DNA of 64,000 bases from Galaxea fascicularis (lineage: Eukaryota; Cnidaria; Anthozoa; Scleractinia; Euphylliidae): positions 27,591,191-27,655,190 of the forward strand of contig OX419335.1 in the NCBI GenBank assembly GCA_948470475.1, in the 5' to 3' direction. Below the pieces are notes generated by a model, which worked only from the letters and a program-made list of their open reading frames with translations, did not search any database and had not been told where the DNA came from. The stretch's first letter is position 1, and each line of letters starts with the position of its first letter. The position numbers and the translations under genes were made by a program. This document shows, in pieces, positions 33,929 to 45,100 of the stretch.

Positions 33929-35059
33929 ATGAATTTCCTCGACAGCGATGAAAACACAACTAACACGACCACTCATTGTGTCAACTTTTCCAGAGACTTT
34001 TCAACCAAAACTGGAGACAGCACAGTGACGATCATGTGCAATGGAAGCTTTTCTTGGGTAGTACACGGCCCTTTGATCGCTGTTTGTGTACTCATTATCG
34101 CTTTCAACAGTGTTGTAATTGCTTTAATGCGCTGGAAAGAAAGCTTGTGAACGCCAACGAACAGCATCCTTGCCTCACTGGCAGTATCAGACTTAATGTC
34201 AGGACTGTTAGGGATTCCAATGATTTTCGCGTGTTCTCTGACAAAAACACCGTCCGAAACGCCTGTTATTTGTGTGTTTTCAGTTCTTTTTATGCGATTT
34301 ACCGCCGTTTCAACCGTGCTCCACTATGTTCTGGTCGCCTGTGATCGCTTCATTACAATAAACTTTTCAATTCTGCACCAAGTGCTCGTTAGATGGCCGT
34401 GTGTCAGGCGCACCTTGATCGCGATCTGGCTTATCTCCGCTACTGTAACAGCTGTACAGCTGACATGGTATAACGCAGAAAATTTGAGAGAAAAGAAAGA
34501 GGAAGATAAAGTCTACTTCTTGGTATTGATCGTGGGTTTCTTCGCAGTGCCTCTAGCTTTCATGTTCTGTGTTTATGGCCGCATTATTTTCGTGTCTATC
34601 CACCATCTTCGCGCTTTCCGCGCGCGCCGCGAGAACTTAGGTGAGACTGTCAACTCGCGATCCATAAGGCGCGATATGCGAGGAACGTTCATTTTGATTT
34701 CGATGCTGGCAGTGTTCACAGGGTGCTGGTTTCCTTTCTTTTTAATGGTCATTCAAAGTTTCATCCCGGTGCAGATTATTTCTACTTCTTCATGGGGATT
34801 ATGTTTTGTACTTTTCGTACGTTTCGTTCCTCCCATAACAAATCCCTTGTTCAACGTGCTCTGCAAGCGAGATTTCAGAAACTCTTTCCGTGCAAGTGTG
34901 AAATCAAGCGGATTTCGTTTTGCTGCTCCGTTCATCAATTCGAAACGGCGAGATGTAAGTATTCAAACCTCACTTTGCTTAGCAGATACTGGAAGAAACA
35001 CAGCTGAAAGTTCACGCTCTCCATTTCTGGGAACTATAGAGTTTCAAAGCTCAGTATAG
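33929..35059 (+). pseudogene. Class A GPCR frame with one in-frame TGA
   Basis: A single uninterrupted frame of 376 sense positions apart from TGA at 34148-34150 (position 74). Seven hydrophobic segments are visible. Family marks: N-terminal glycosylation sites (NTT, NFS, NGS), SLAVSDLMSG in TM2, Cys in TM3 (VICVF), VACDRF (DRY variant) at 138-142, CWFP in TM6 at 266-269 and NPLFN (NPxxY variant with Phe) in TM7 at 305-309. It resembles the intronless amine- or adenosine-receptor-like GPCRs expanded in cnidarians; the ligand is unknown. The TGA lies in the TM1-TM2 loop, in ESL-stop-TPTNS, and could be a CGA to TGA change at a CpG. There is no other lesion, so it is a very young pseudogene, a polymorphic allele, a sequencing error or a readthrough case. 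A second ATG at 34196 (TM2) could only give a truncated product. Confidence 0.8.
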
Positions 35060-35212
35060 GTACAGGATAGCTAACTTCGGTGCCTTCCATATTCGATCGG
35101 CCATAGCAAAACACCTGCTGAAAACAGGTTGGAAATGCACTCGGCAAAAATATGTTTATGTCGCCTGTACCTCGTTTTTACTTAGATAAACTGGGCCTTA
35201 AATTACGGAACA

Positions 35213-35218
35213 AATAAA
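35213..35218 (+). promoter_or_regulatory. Candidate poly(A) signal for the GPCR
   Basis: AATAAA about 155 bases after the GPCR stop codon, on the same strand and at a normal distance. Confidence 0.4.
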
Positions 35219-35879
35219 AATATCTCTTGAAAGAACATTCGTCACATTGGATTTTTTCGTGCTATGCTAGCTCATTAGAGATAAGAAAATTATTTGGGGA
35301 AAGTTTCTTGGTTTGTTTTTCGTTAGGTTTAGTAATGAGGAAGTTGACAGACTTTCTGAAATCCAATTTGGGCAAAACGCCAAGTGCCCTATTAATCTTG
35401 TCCACTCTATTTAGTCTGTAGAATTCTCATTCATTGAAAACTGAAAATGATAATCAATATGACTGATTTCAGACGCAATAAATATTGCGAAATTGAAGTA
35501 AAGCTTATTTTAATGCGACAAAATGTCATGCTGATGACAAAGGAGACAATTTAATAGCTCAGCTGCCTCTATCGGCGCATTTAGGCACCTGGGCAATAAC
35601 ATTGACTCTTTCGCTTTCTTGTAGCAAGTCTTAATACTGTTAGGTGTTCACGGCAGGCGACTAGAGACTTAACTGGCTACAGTGTTTTTACCCTTAAAAA
35701 AAATTCTGATATCCTACTCACAATGCTGAGAAATTGGACTACACTGAAAATACCCCTAAAATCGACAGTGTCAAAATAAATCATAAATCATAGAATTAAT
35801 GCAAGTGTGTGGGATGTTTTCTCTCAATAAACACTTTCGCTAGCAAAGTGAAAACGTTCTAATATTAGACCTTTTCCTA

Positions 35880-35918
35880 GTTTGCCCCCCAACTAAGATG
35901 ACCGTGGTTGGGGGCAAA
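35880..35918. repeat. Short GC-rich hairpin
   Basis: GTTTGCCCCCCAAC and GGTTGGGGGCAAAC can pair across a 12-base loop. A second small hairpin, GGCCAAAAT and ATTTTGGCC, follows at about 35922-35954. Both look like repeat debris. Confidence 0.55.
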
Positions 35919-36039
35919 CACGGCCAAAATTACAGTAAATGTATAGGATTTTGGCCGACTTTAACTTACCGCCACTGAAGTTTATCCACGACTGACAAAT
36001 GTGCAAGAACGTACCGCAATGTTTTCAAAAAGAATTTGA

Positions 36040-36130
36040 AGAAGAAGAAGAAGATAACTTTATTTAACGACGGTAAAAACACCTTACAGTTAAAACTGGT
36101 AAACTAGTGGCCCTCATTATACAACACATA
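36040..36130 (-). mobile_element. Possible LINE 3' tail
   Basis: On the minus strand the sequence runs GTCGTTAAATAAAGTTATCT into a TTC microsatellite, the layout of many non-LTR 3' ends. No coding part was recognised, so this is weak. Confidence 0.35.
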
Positions 36131-36499
36131 AAATGTAATAAATAAAATGACCAATGACTAAGATACTAAAAATAGAGTTTAAATTAAGAAATAGAGAAAT
36201 CAAATGAAGACTGATCCTCGCAGTTGTATGACATATGTATCCTTTAATTTGGAGTTTTGTCAGTGGGTAAATCTCCGAAAACTGAATTCAACGATTTTTA
36301 AATGGTGTTGAGCTTGTTCTTTGGCGTCAAGATAAATTGCTTGATGATTTTTGTCGTCGTTCAACATGTTAAGCGTTGTTAGGAAAAGAATACAAGTCTG
36401 CCCTATTCTGTTCAACAATGTTTATGATGTTGGATGACGCACTTCGACGTTCAACGCGGCATGATACACAACAGATCAACATTTGTGAGTGGTGAGTAG

Positions 36500-36615
36500 T
36501 GAAATGAATCATATACATGAACTGCGGAAAAAAATTCTGCGAAAAATCCAGGACTTCAACAGGGTTGAAGTCTTGAATTTTTTTCAGGCTTCTTTACGCA
36601 ATTGCATATAACTGC
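36500..36615. repeat. Small inverted repeat with AAGTC core
   Basis: CAGGACTTCAACAGGGTTGAAGTCTTG forms a hairpin (arms GACTTCAA and TTGAAGTC) and is flanked by repeat-like sequence (AATTTTTTTCAGGCTTCTTT). Confidence 0.45.
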
Positions 36616-36704
36616 GTTAACAACTGCGAGGATCAGTCAGTCTTAATTTGAGATCAACATTTGATGGACAGCAGTTACAGCAACCTTTTATAAAATAGGG
36701 AGTT

Positions 36705-36975
36705 TAAGATTCTACGACGCGACGGCAACGAAAACGTCATTTCAAAATACAACTTCTCGTTTGTGTAACTCTTTCGCGATTATTCCAACTTGTTTAACAT
36801 GAAAAATGCTGGCGAGCTGACCAGGGCCTAAATTACTATGAACGATGTTAAAGCAAAGCCGGCCGTGAGAGAAAGAAAAACTTCTCACCATACACTCACG
36901 TTCTCGAGAAAACCCGAAATTTGGTCATTTCACGTTGTTGTTTCGCAGAGGACGGCAAAGAAATGTACCAAAATG
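36705..36975. repeat. Interspersed repeat, GGCAACGAAAACGTC type
   Basis: The left part contains GACGGCAACGAAAACGTCAT and the right part CACGTTGTTGTTTCGCAGAG, with degraded complementarity. Called as a dispersed repeat mainly from composition and recalled similarity to coral repeats. Confidence 0.35.
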
Positions 36976-37740
36976 TTTTTTCTTTCTCTTTCTTTCTTTC
37001 AAATTTGAGTCACAGAATGCAGGTCTATTTAATGTTGGGGGTTGTGCGAAAATCTTGCCATTTGCCTTTAGCAACAAAAAAAATGTCGATTTATGTTTTC
37101 GCACGTGCATACACGCAAGTTGTTTTCGCATACACTTTGACCCTGGTTAAACCGATTAACTTGACGCTTTGCTGGTCAAAATACAAATATTGAACTACTA
37201 CAGTTCAAATCATCACTCAAACAACTTAAAAAAACAACACAAATTTTCAAAACAACTTTTTCCTTTAGCATCTTCTCTGGTTTCATATTCGGCTTTAGTT
37301 TAGGTCGGAATTAGGTTATGTTTGGGATAACATACAATAGTAAATAACCAAATGAATACAAAAAAGTTATACCTAGTTAATATGCTTAGGAAATCGATGG
37401 ATCTAAGCAGGAAACGGCCTTTCGTCGGATTTAAGACTTCCATTTCTTCCTTTCTGACCGCCGCTTAGTCTTAAACATTCTATCTTCTATAGCACAAAGG
37501 GCAAATTACTGAATCAGCTGATTAGTCGAGACAGAGAGCATATTTTCTTAATTTTATTTTTAAAGTAAACGGCTGTTGATCATCTGGGAAAGCCAAGTCA
37601 AACAAGACCTCACCTTTTCCAAGTATTTATTCATCGTCTTTATTAAAACAAAATTTCTAAATTAACAATAGATCTTCCAGTGAGTGATAACACATTTTAT
37701 TTTGTTTCCCGCATATCTTTAACTCCCCCCGGGGTGGGGG

Positions 37741-38260
37741 CACTCCCCTATAAAAATGACGAGGGTGCTCGTCGTGTCTTTTAGGGGGTAAAGGCTGGTA
37801 CCGCTTAGGGTACTTTAACCTTAAATTACCACCGCTAGAGATGTCGCGGTAACCTTTCGGGTATTGAGCCAAGAAATGACAGGAACTGTGTGTGATCCCT
37901 CTGATTTTTAATTTGGAGTTTTCATTTGTGTGAAATATAGCTACAAACATCCAGAATTTAGTCTTGAACAAGGTAAATATTATGGATAACTCTGTGTTGG
38001 CGGTACAATGTTGTCATTGTCACTTCCATGCTTTTTATACTTTGGTTGTCCTCTGGAATATATATATAACTGCCTTAACTATTGAAACTTATCAATGTTG
38101 GTTAATTTAGTGTTTTAAAATTGGTTTCCCCAGTTGAAGTCGTGATACCATTTAGGATTAAAACTTTTAAGGGGCCACGTCCACTAAGCGAGATTCTGGT
38201 ACCTTTTAGGGGTTCTTTTCAAAATTTCCGACGAGCACCCTCGCCATTTTTATAGGAGTG
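37741..38260. repeat. Foldback element, 520 bp
   Basis: The left end CACTCCCCTATAAAAATGAC plus GAGGGTGCTCGTCG (37741-37774) is complementary to CGACGAGCACCCTC plus GCCATTTTTATAGGAGTG at 38229-38260. The interior is non-coding and contains GGTACC-type words near both ends. Confidence 0.75.
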
Positions 38261-38332
38261 TTTGAACTCGAGCAGTCTCAGTCGAGCGAAACTAAACCAC
38301 TAAACGAAATACAAAATGTTTCTTTATTATAA

Positions 38333-38482
38333 AACAAAGAGATTCCATGTTGCCGTGCATCTGTTCAGTAATTGATCACAGAAGACGTCAAAATGTGGTT
38401 ATGTTCTTTCCACATACATTTTGACGTCATCTGTGATCTATTACTAAACACAGACGCACGGTAACATGGAATCTCTTTGTTA
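38333..38482. repeat. MITE-like hairpin, 150 bp
   Basis: Arms of about 65 bp starting AACAAAGAGATTCCATGTTG are nearly perfectly complementary (including GATCACAGA.GACGTCAAAA), with a loop of about 20 bases. Non-coding. Confidence 0.85.
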
Positions 38483-39162
38483 AACATTTCCACGTTGTTT
38501 CAGTGAGCTGACACTGAGAACATTGAACTATTTTCTTTACTTCTGCAAAAAACATGCGGATGTTTCAAACAAGTACTTCGATATTTCATCTTAGTTGAGT
38601 CAAAGGAGGTGTATTGTTTACATTCATTTAACTTCCAATACGCACAAACAGTTTTACCCCTCCTATTCTCCAGTGCTCGCGGGCTCGCGGTGGGGAAAGG
38701 GATTCTTTAACTTTAGTAAACTAGGAAGAAATACACTGATCCTTTTAGTATAGTTCTTTCACTCGCAATGCATTATGGGCAGACCAGTATGCCTCCTCTG
38801 ATGTATTCAAATAAAACTGCTCATAAAACACAAAAATGTGAGAGACGTTTCGGCAAGTTTCACAAGGTAAGTATAAAAGTTGTTTCTTCTCATGTAAACT
38901 AGCCGCCCACGCATTACCAGTAAACTGATTGCAGGTTTTTTTTGCATCATTCGAAATCTGTCACGGTAACTAGTAGAATACAAACAACACTGTAGTTATG
39001 TTATTTCCAACCGAAATAAGCAACTCTAAGTCACATATACCATGAACACAACTGAGACATGAACACCATTAAACTATCAATAGTGCGACTCCTAGTTTTA
39101 CTTTTCTACAACAACTACATAACCAGTAAAAACTAATCGGCAATTCTTTACAGCAAAGAATG

Positions 39163-42100
39163 CTACTGCTTAGCAATAGTAACATCAAAACTCATCACCA
39201 GTTCACCCTCGGAAACCACGGGCACCTTGACAGTTTGGAGCGCTATCTGCAGAGAGCGGATGAGAGCCGTGGAGAGGTCACTGGGGCCGACGGACCACTT
39301 CTACATTGGGAAACAATGATAAAGGTTGATGAACAATTGCGCACAGAATTGTCGTGCCAGAAATGATCCTTTGTGCTTATGGTTTGCTAATCACCACTCA
39401 GAGGCGACCTTGTACTGTACTCACTGTAACAAATCTTCCATAAACACACAGTCTGTCCTCTGCAAGACTACCCTAAACGAGTACGTTGTGAAAGCGTACG
39501 TCTTACGCTTGCTCATTGTGGGACGTCTTTAAAATATAACCGTCTGCGCTTTACCTCATGCAAATTACTCTTTTCCTAACATTTAAGGTGTACAAGAAAG
39601 TGGTATAAGATCAGTCAAGTTTTATGTGTAAAAAAGTTAACCATTTCGATGAAACTTGGTTTGTGAAAGAGAACATTGAACCTCTAGGTAAAGCATGTGA
39701 GAGATTAAAACTCCAGGCGACTTTTCCCCGGATGAAACTAAGCTGAACATCCCGGATGTCACAAGTCGTATTTTTTGCTTACCTTGTAACTCGGCCTCAG
39801 AACAACACGCATCTGCAAATCCTGATGCTCTCCAGACTTCATCTTATTCTCGTGCTTCATGAGAGGTTCCGTGCACGCTTGACGGATGTTACTCTCCAAG
39901 ATGTGGAGAATCTTCGTGTGGTCATCAAAAACCTTCTTCAGAATTTCAACCTCACTTCCAAAGCCCGAGTACCGAATGTTGATGGTTGTAAGGCCTGGGT
40001 AAGAATGACCACCAGGCTCTTTCGATGTCGTGTCTACAGCGGTTGTTGTCACCGGGAAGTCGGAATTGGTTGATGTTTCCTTCGGATGAGACTCGTCCTG
40101 CGGTGATTTTGTTACGTGATATTTGGCATCTTGCATCCACCGCAGCTCAAAGTGTGAAATATCAAATTTATCGCCCAGGAAGAAGTAGCAGTTAGTTTTC
40201 TCTTTCAAGCTTTGGCGGAGCTTTTCAGTGTGGCTCTTGGAGAGGAAAACCAGTACCCCATCTAAAAATAAGATGGAATTTACTGACCGTGATTACAGTG
40301 TTAACAATAATTAACAAAAAGTTTTTGTCGAGACCTTGGAAACGTGATCCGGTACAACCGATTTGATTTTTAAACGTGCTGCGAGTTGACGAAGAGTGAG
40401 AAAGGAAATGCGCAAAAGCTTTGTAAGATATGTTAATTCAGCGCATGCAAACTTGTTGCTGCTGCCGCTGTTGGTTTAATAATCATCATCATTAACATTG
40501 TCTTCGTTACCTTCATCATCATTTTCATTACTGTGCATATAAATTGAGAAATGATTATTACGTCCATTAGCAGCAATATTTAAGACAGTGGATTCTAAAG
40601 TGAAAATGGAGAGGTCGAGCGAATCACCATCCCTAATTTCTTCATCTGTACACAAGTCTATCATATTATTTTTCCTTTCATTTTCGTACTTAGCGGAGAG
40701 TTTGGGTTTAACGTCTTTACTTTTATGACTATTATGGTCATTATTCCATATATTTTGTTTACTTCACTTAGTGGATTATCAGGTTTTTCACGTAGTGTAT
40801 TAGTTTTATGCGTAAATACTTGTACATTCGCATGTTCAGTAACATGAATGTTTTATCAACACAAGTTGAATCGGAATGTACTTGAAAAATGCGATGTAGG
40901 TCACTTATTAGAGAAGGCAATGTAATTTCCTGTGCCGTGATGATCAATATGATACGTTGGGGCCGAAGTAAGATAAAAAGAGGAACTAAGATCTCGTTTT
41001 GCCAAGTTTGTGTATTATAGCGACAACCGCGTTTATATCTGATTGCCACGTGGGTCCAGACGTCCTGACCGCAAACCTACTAGAATACCTGCGAAAAAGC
41101 GAAAACGATTGTCGCAGAAAAGCAGAAAATCAAGTGTGATTTATCGGTGCTGTCTCAAACTTGTATGTCATTCATTTTAATAGTACGATTTACCATTGCT
41201 GGCATTTATTATTATTCATTATTATTATTCATTATTATTATTCATTATTATTATTCATTATACTGATATTTGATTGTCAGAGATTGCTAGAGATGCATAC
41301 GATTAATTAACAATTATTGGATGAGGTTGAGCATGATAGCGATAATTATCAAGGCCAAAGGTTGTGTTATCTGCCGAAGCCGAAGGCTGAGGTGGATAAC
41401 ACAAACTGAGGCCTTGATAATTATCGCTATCATGCGAAAACCGAATCCAATAATTGTTTTATTATGCATATTCCTGAGCTGCACTGGCGACTCCGCCATA
41501 ACAAAACTGATCAAACTGCTGGTTAGTGTATTAGTTGACGTCACTTCTGCATGCATAAAACTATTGTCTGTAGGTATGACGTCTATTCTACATATATAAA
41601 AGCTATGGCCTGTAGGTATGACGTAAGAGAAACAGAGCTAGCAATAATTAGCTGCGTGCTTATAGCCAATCAAAATCGAGCTGGTGACACCAATGTATAA
41701 TAATACATATTATTATACATTGGTGTCACCAGCTCGAATTTGATTGGCCATAAGCACGCAGCTAATTCTTGCTAGCTCTGTTTCTCTTACGTCATACCTA
41801 CAGACCATAGTTTTTATATATGTAGAGTTATATATGTAGAGTTGAGGTCCGAGTGAAGGCCAATATGGCCTCTAGTTGAAATTGTGTCTGTTGAACATGT
41901 TACATATATTGTTATATACAGGTGTACAGTAAATTAAATTAAAAACCAGTATATCAGCCATAAGTACCACAGTTACACACGTTACGCTTCCGTTTGTCGT
42001 ATGAACAAGCCATACTTACCATCAAGAAGCTCCCCACCGAAGCTGAGAGGTGCAGACGCATCCATTCCAAGGTGTAGCATTAGAAATCCAAGACCTAAAA

Positions 42101-45100
42101 CTGAACGAAGATAAATCACAGTTAAGCCCCAGCTAAACGTTTTGACAGTGTTACTGATACAACATTTTGTTGCTTCAACAAAGTAAGAACGTTTACCACC
42201 CCTGTTTGTCTAACATTTTTTATTGGATGACTGTTTTGCCACCGATCAAACATTTTGACCTACTTTGAACAATGTTTTAAAAATGACGTTTAGCCCGCGT
42301 CTAACACTGTTACACAACGAATGTTGGATACGTTGTATAACAATGTTATAACGTTACATTTCGCCTAGGAAGACTTCTACACGATTGTCATTGCAAAACA
42401 AGGCTATTACGTCAGTACAACGAGTTCTCTTCAAGATGGACACCTTGAAAAGAGTTAAGCCATGAGTAAATAGGTAAAATCGAATAGGACCGGCTAGCCA
42501 GTGTCCGCCTTAACATTGCAAGCTTTTGCACAGTCCGTCTTTTTTTCACCCTACAAGGGAACAGGGTAAAATTAAGCTTTTTAGCTCATGGATGACGTAG
42601 TCATGCTATGAGGTTTCGGTGGGGCTCTTATGACACTCACTCACTCGATTCAAGGTGAATGTTCGATTGCAAATAAATGGCCTTCGAAGCCAAAAACCAC
42701 TGATCTTGTTCAGAAAGTCTATATCCTTTGGTTTAAACGATCAGTATAACACGTATTTGTGATTTGACGAAAGCAAAAGCATGCAAATATTTTTCTCTGT
42801 GAGGATGTAATTTGCCAGCGAGGATCAAGTTTTGGTCTGACAGGCAGCTAATCTGTTCGGACAAAAAAAGTCAAGTTAATTGTAGCACGAAGCATAAACA
42901 GATGGATTTAACATCTCCCCTTAAAAAGCAAAAGTTAAACTTGTGTGCCCGAATCACGAATGACTCAAAAACATGTAAAGCGTGACTAATTTCATGTTAT
43001 CTCCCCTTAAGGACAGTCGGAAATTTTTTTACGACTAAAACTAACTTGAAATGAGCCGTTGACCAGTAAGAAACTTTAACTTGCCTGTTGTAGTTTTTAA
43101 CAAAGCGACCATATTTGAATATTATCTCTTTTGTCCATATACAAATTTGCATATCTGTATTCCATCGTCAGTTCAAACTACTTACGTCTGTCAAAAATCC
43201 AGACGGTTCCAGACAACAAAACCTTTGGGGTATTTGGTCAAACGTAATTTACATTAATGCATACGCCGCCTGTGGATCTTTAGGGATATTAAAACTGCGT
43301 AATTGTACGGTTCTTTGACCAAGATGTGTACCTGAAAAAGATGTGCTCCCACAAAACACGAACGAATGTACAGGTTTCTTGCCCATAATTTTTTACAAAA
43401 TAAAGTTGTTGTAAACTCAAAGTGTTGTAAAGTTCCTCATCCATAGGCTGGCTCACAGGAGCCTTTGATTTAACTCTTGAACTGATGACTATACCCCTCC
43501 AAGGTCCATAACAGCACAACTCTGACTGGAGTTTTAAGGGGATAGAAGGAAGGTCAGACCACGGGGAATTAACGGAAAGTTCCATAAAATTGCAGGGAGT
43601 ATTGTTTCGCTCTTTAAGATTCCAAAGAAATGTTTTGTCGACCCAATTTTAACATACGTGTTACCTGATGTATTGGCTGTGTTTCCAAAAAGCTGGTCGT
43701 ATTTACCCCCGCGTTCATTACACAATACAACCTTAAAGCAGTCCATGTAGGGCGGTATATCAGATAACAGTGGCACTGTGGCCGTTTGGTTCTGTTTCTT
43801 TATCAGACGATCCAAAAGACTCACAACCTATAAACCAGACAAAACCGAACTGTTATTTGAAAAACAAAACCAACATTTTCGCACTTTCTAAAATATATGT
43901 TTAAAGAAAATTGGTTTTCAATTTCACGTTGTTCGTGGCCATCTTCAGGCCCAACGCAAAGCAGGATTTGCACCAAACGTTCACACTTGTGTTACTCCAG
44001 CCGAATCCCGCCTGGAGGTCGTTAAAGAACCGAATTTTATACGATTTAGCCTTCCGTCCACATTAGGACGTTGTACTCCTTGGCAAACACGGGTTGATTG
44101 CAGCCTACCACTCTTTGCCCGCTGTTTGGAATCTGAAGGATGACTTTATTGTCTTCTTTCACCACATAAAGACCAGGAACCAAAGCCTCAGGGACGCTAT
44201 TTTTCTGCAAAGCAAACAAACGTCGTTGAACTCCCAAAGTGAAGCTGTTTGTCACACTGCGTTTCGCTTTGTAGGGAAGCTGTTCATAAAGCTGTCATGT
44301 GACGTTCCTGTTTTAATAGCTCTATTTACGCCATACAATGCTTCCCGGCCGTCGAAATAATACCAGACAAAGGTTCTTAAAAAAATATATGCTCGTTAAA
44401 AAGGCACTAAAAGCCGCAACAACCAAACAGTCCCGAGGCAAAAATACTCCTTTGTTTTAATCGTTCAACACTCGATTTGTTTTTGATAACACTTAACAAA
44501 ACAGAAGACTCGCCAAGTAAAAGAAACCTATTCAGCATGTGTACTTCCGGGTATTTTCGCCAAATGAACACCTCACGTCACGTCATCGAGTTAAACCAAT
44601 CAGGCTCGGAAAAACTTCAGTGAACTAATTTAATAGGACACAGGATATTTGCAACAACAGAAAAGGTCCCATACTTACCAAGTACTTGTTCATAGCAAAC
44701 AAAGTGTGGTAGAATCTGTCGTCTCGATCGTTTGCCAAAACCACTGGTCTACGATCTCGGCAGTTCCATAAAGGAAATGGGAAACCTGATGGACATAAGA
44801 CAATCATCACGTAAATCTCAACCACTGAAAACCTAGGGTAACCGTAAGTCAAATTATGGAAATGGAAGGGAATTTTATTCAACGTTCATTGACTTAAACC
44901 GGATGTAACTGCTGGTTGAGCTTAATTGAGCTAACAAACATAGGGAGCGTTGCTTTGGGAGCATTCTGGAATGACAACAGTTAGAATGTATTTACAGCGC
45001 GTTTTGTTTTATTGACTATTCTAATTTTCGGAATCCTTAGAATCCATTCCAGTTATTTTGCTGCATGGTGTAGTATAAACAGAAGGAGCAAGTACTTCCT

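Larger units (their letters stand above)
35060..39162. other. Intergenic repeat-rich DNA; no gene seen
   Basis: No supported exon in 4.1 kb between the GPCR and the last ZFYVE9/16 exon. It holds several short inverted-repeat elements (listed separately), two small hairpins near 35880-35960 and A/T-rich sequence. Confidence 0.45.
40262..42019. other. Repeat-rich intron 12 of the ZFYVE9/16 gene
   Basis: Holds three repeat features listed separately (ATT microsatellite, inverted repeat, long hairpin) and no supported exon. Confidence 0.5.

Noticed and set aside
34148..34150. TGA as a selenocysteine codon in the GPCR
   Set aside because: No GPCR selenoprotein is known to me, the position is a cytosolic loop, and I saw no convincing SECIS-like stem downstream. 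Mutation or error is simpler.
41209..41262. CRISPR-like array
   Set aside because: The regular spacing comes from an ATT microsatellite; this is a eukaryotic genome and there are no unique spacers.
43289..43585. 98-aa minus-strand frame as an extra ZFYVE9/16 exon
   Set aside because: It has no similarity to the C-terminal domain, and exons 11 and 12 already join in phase across it.
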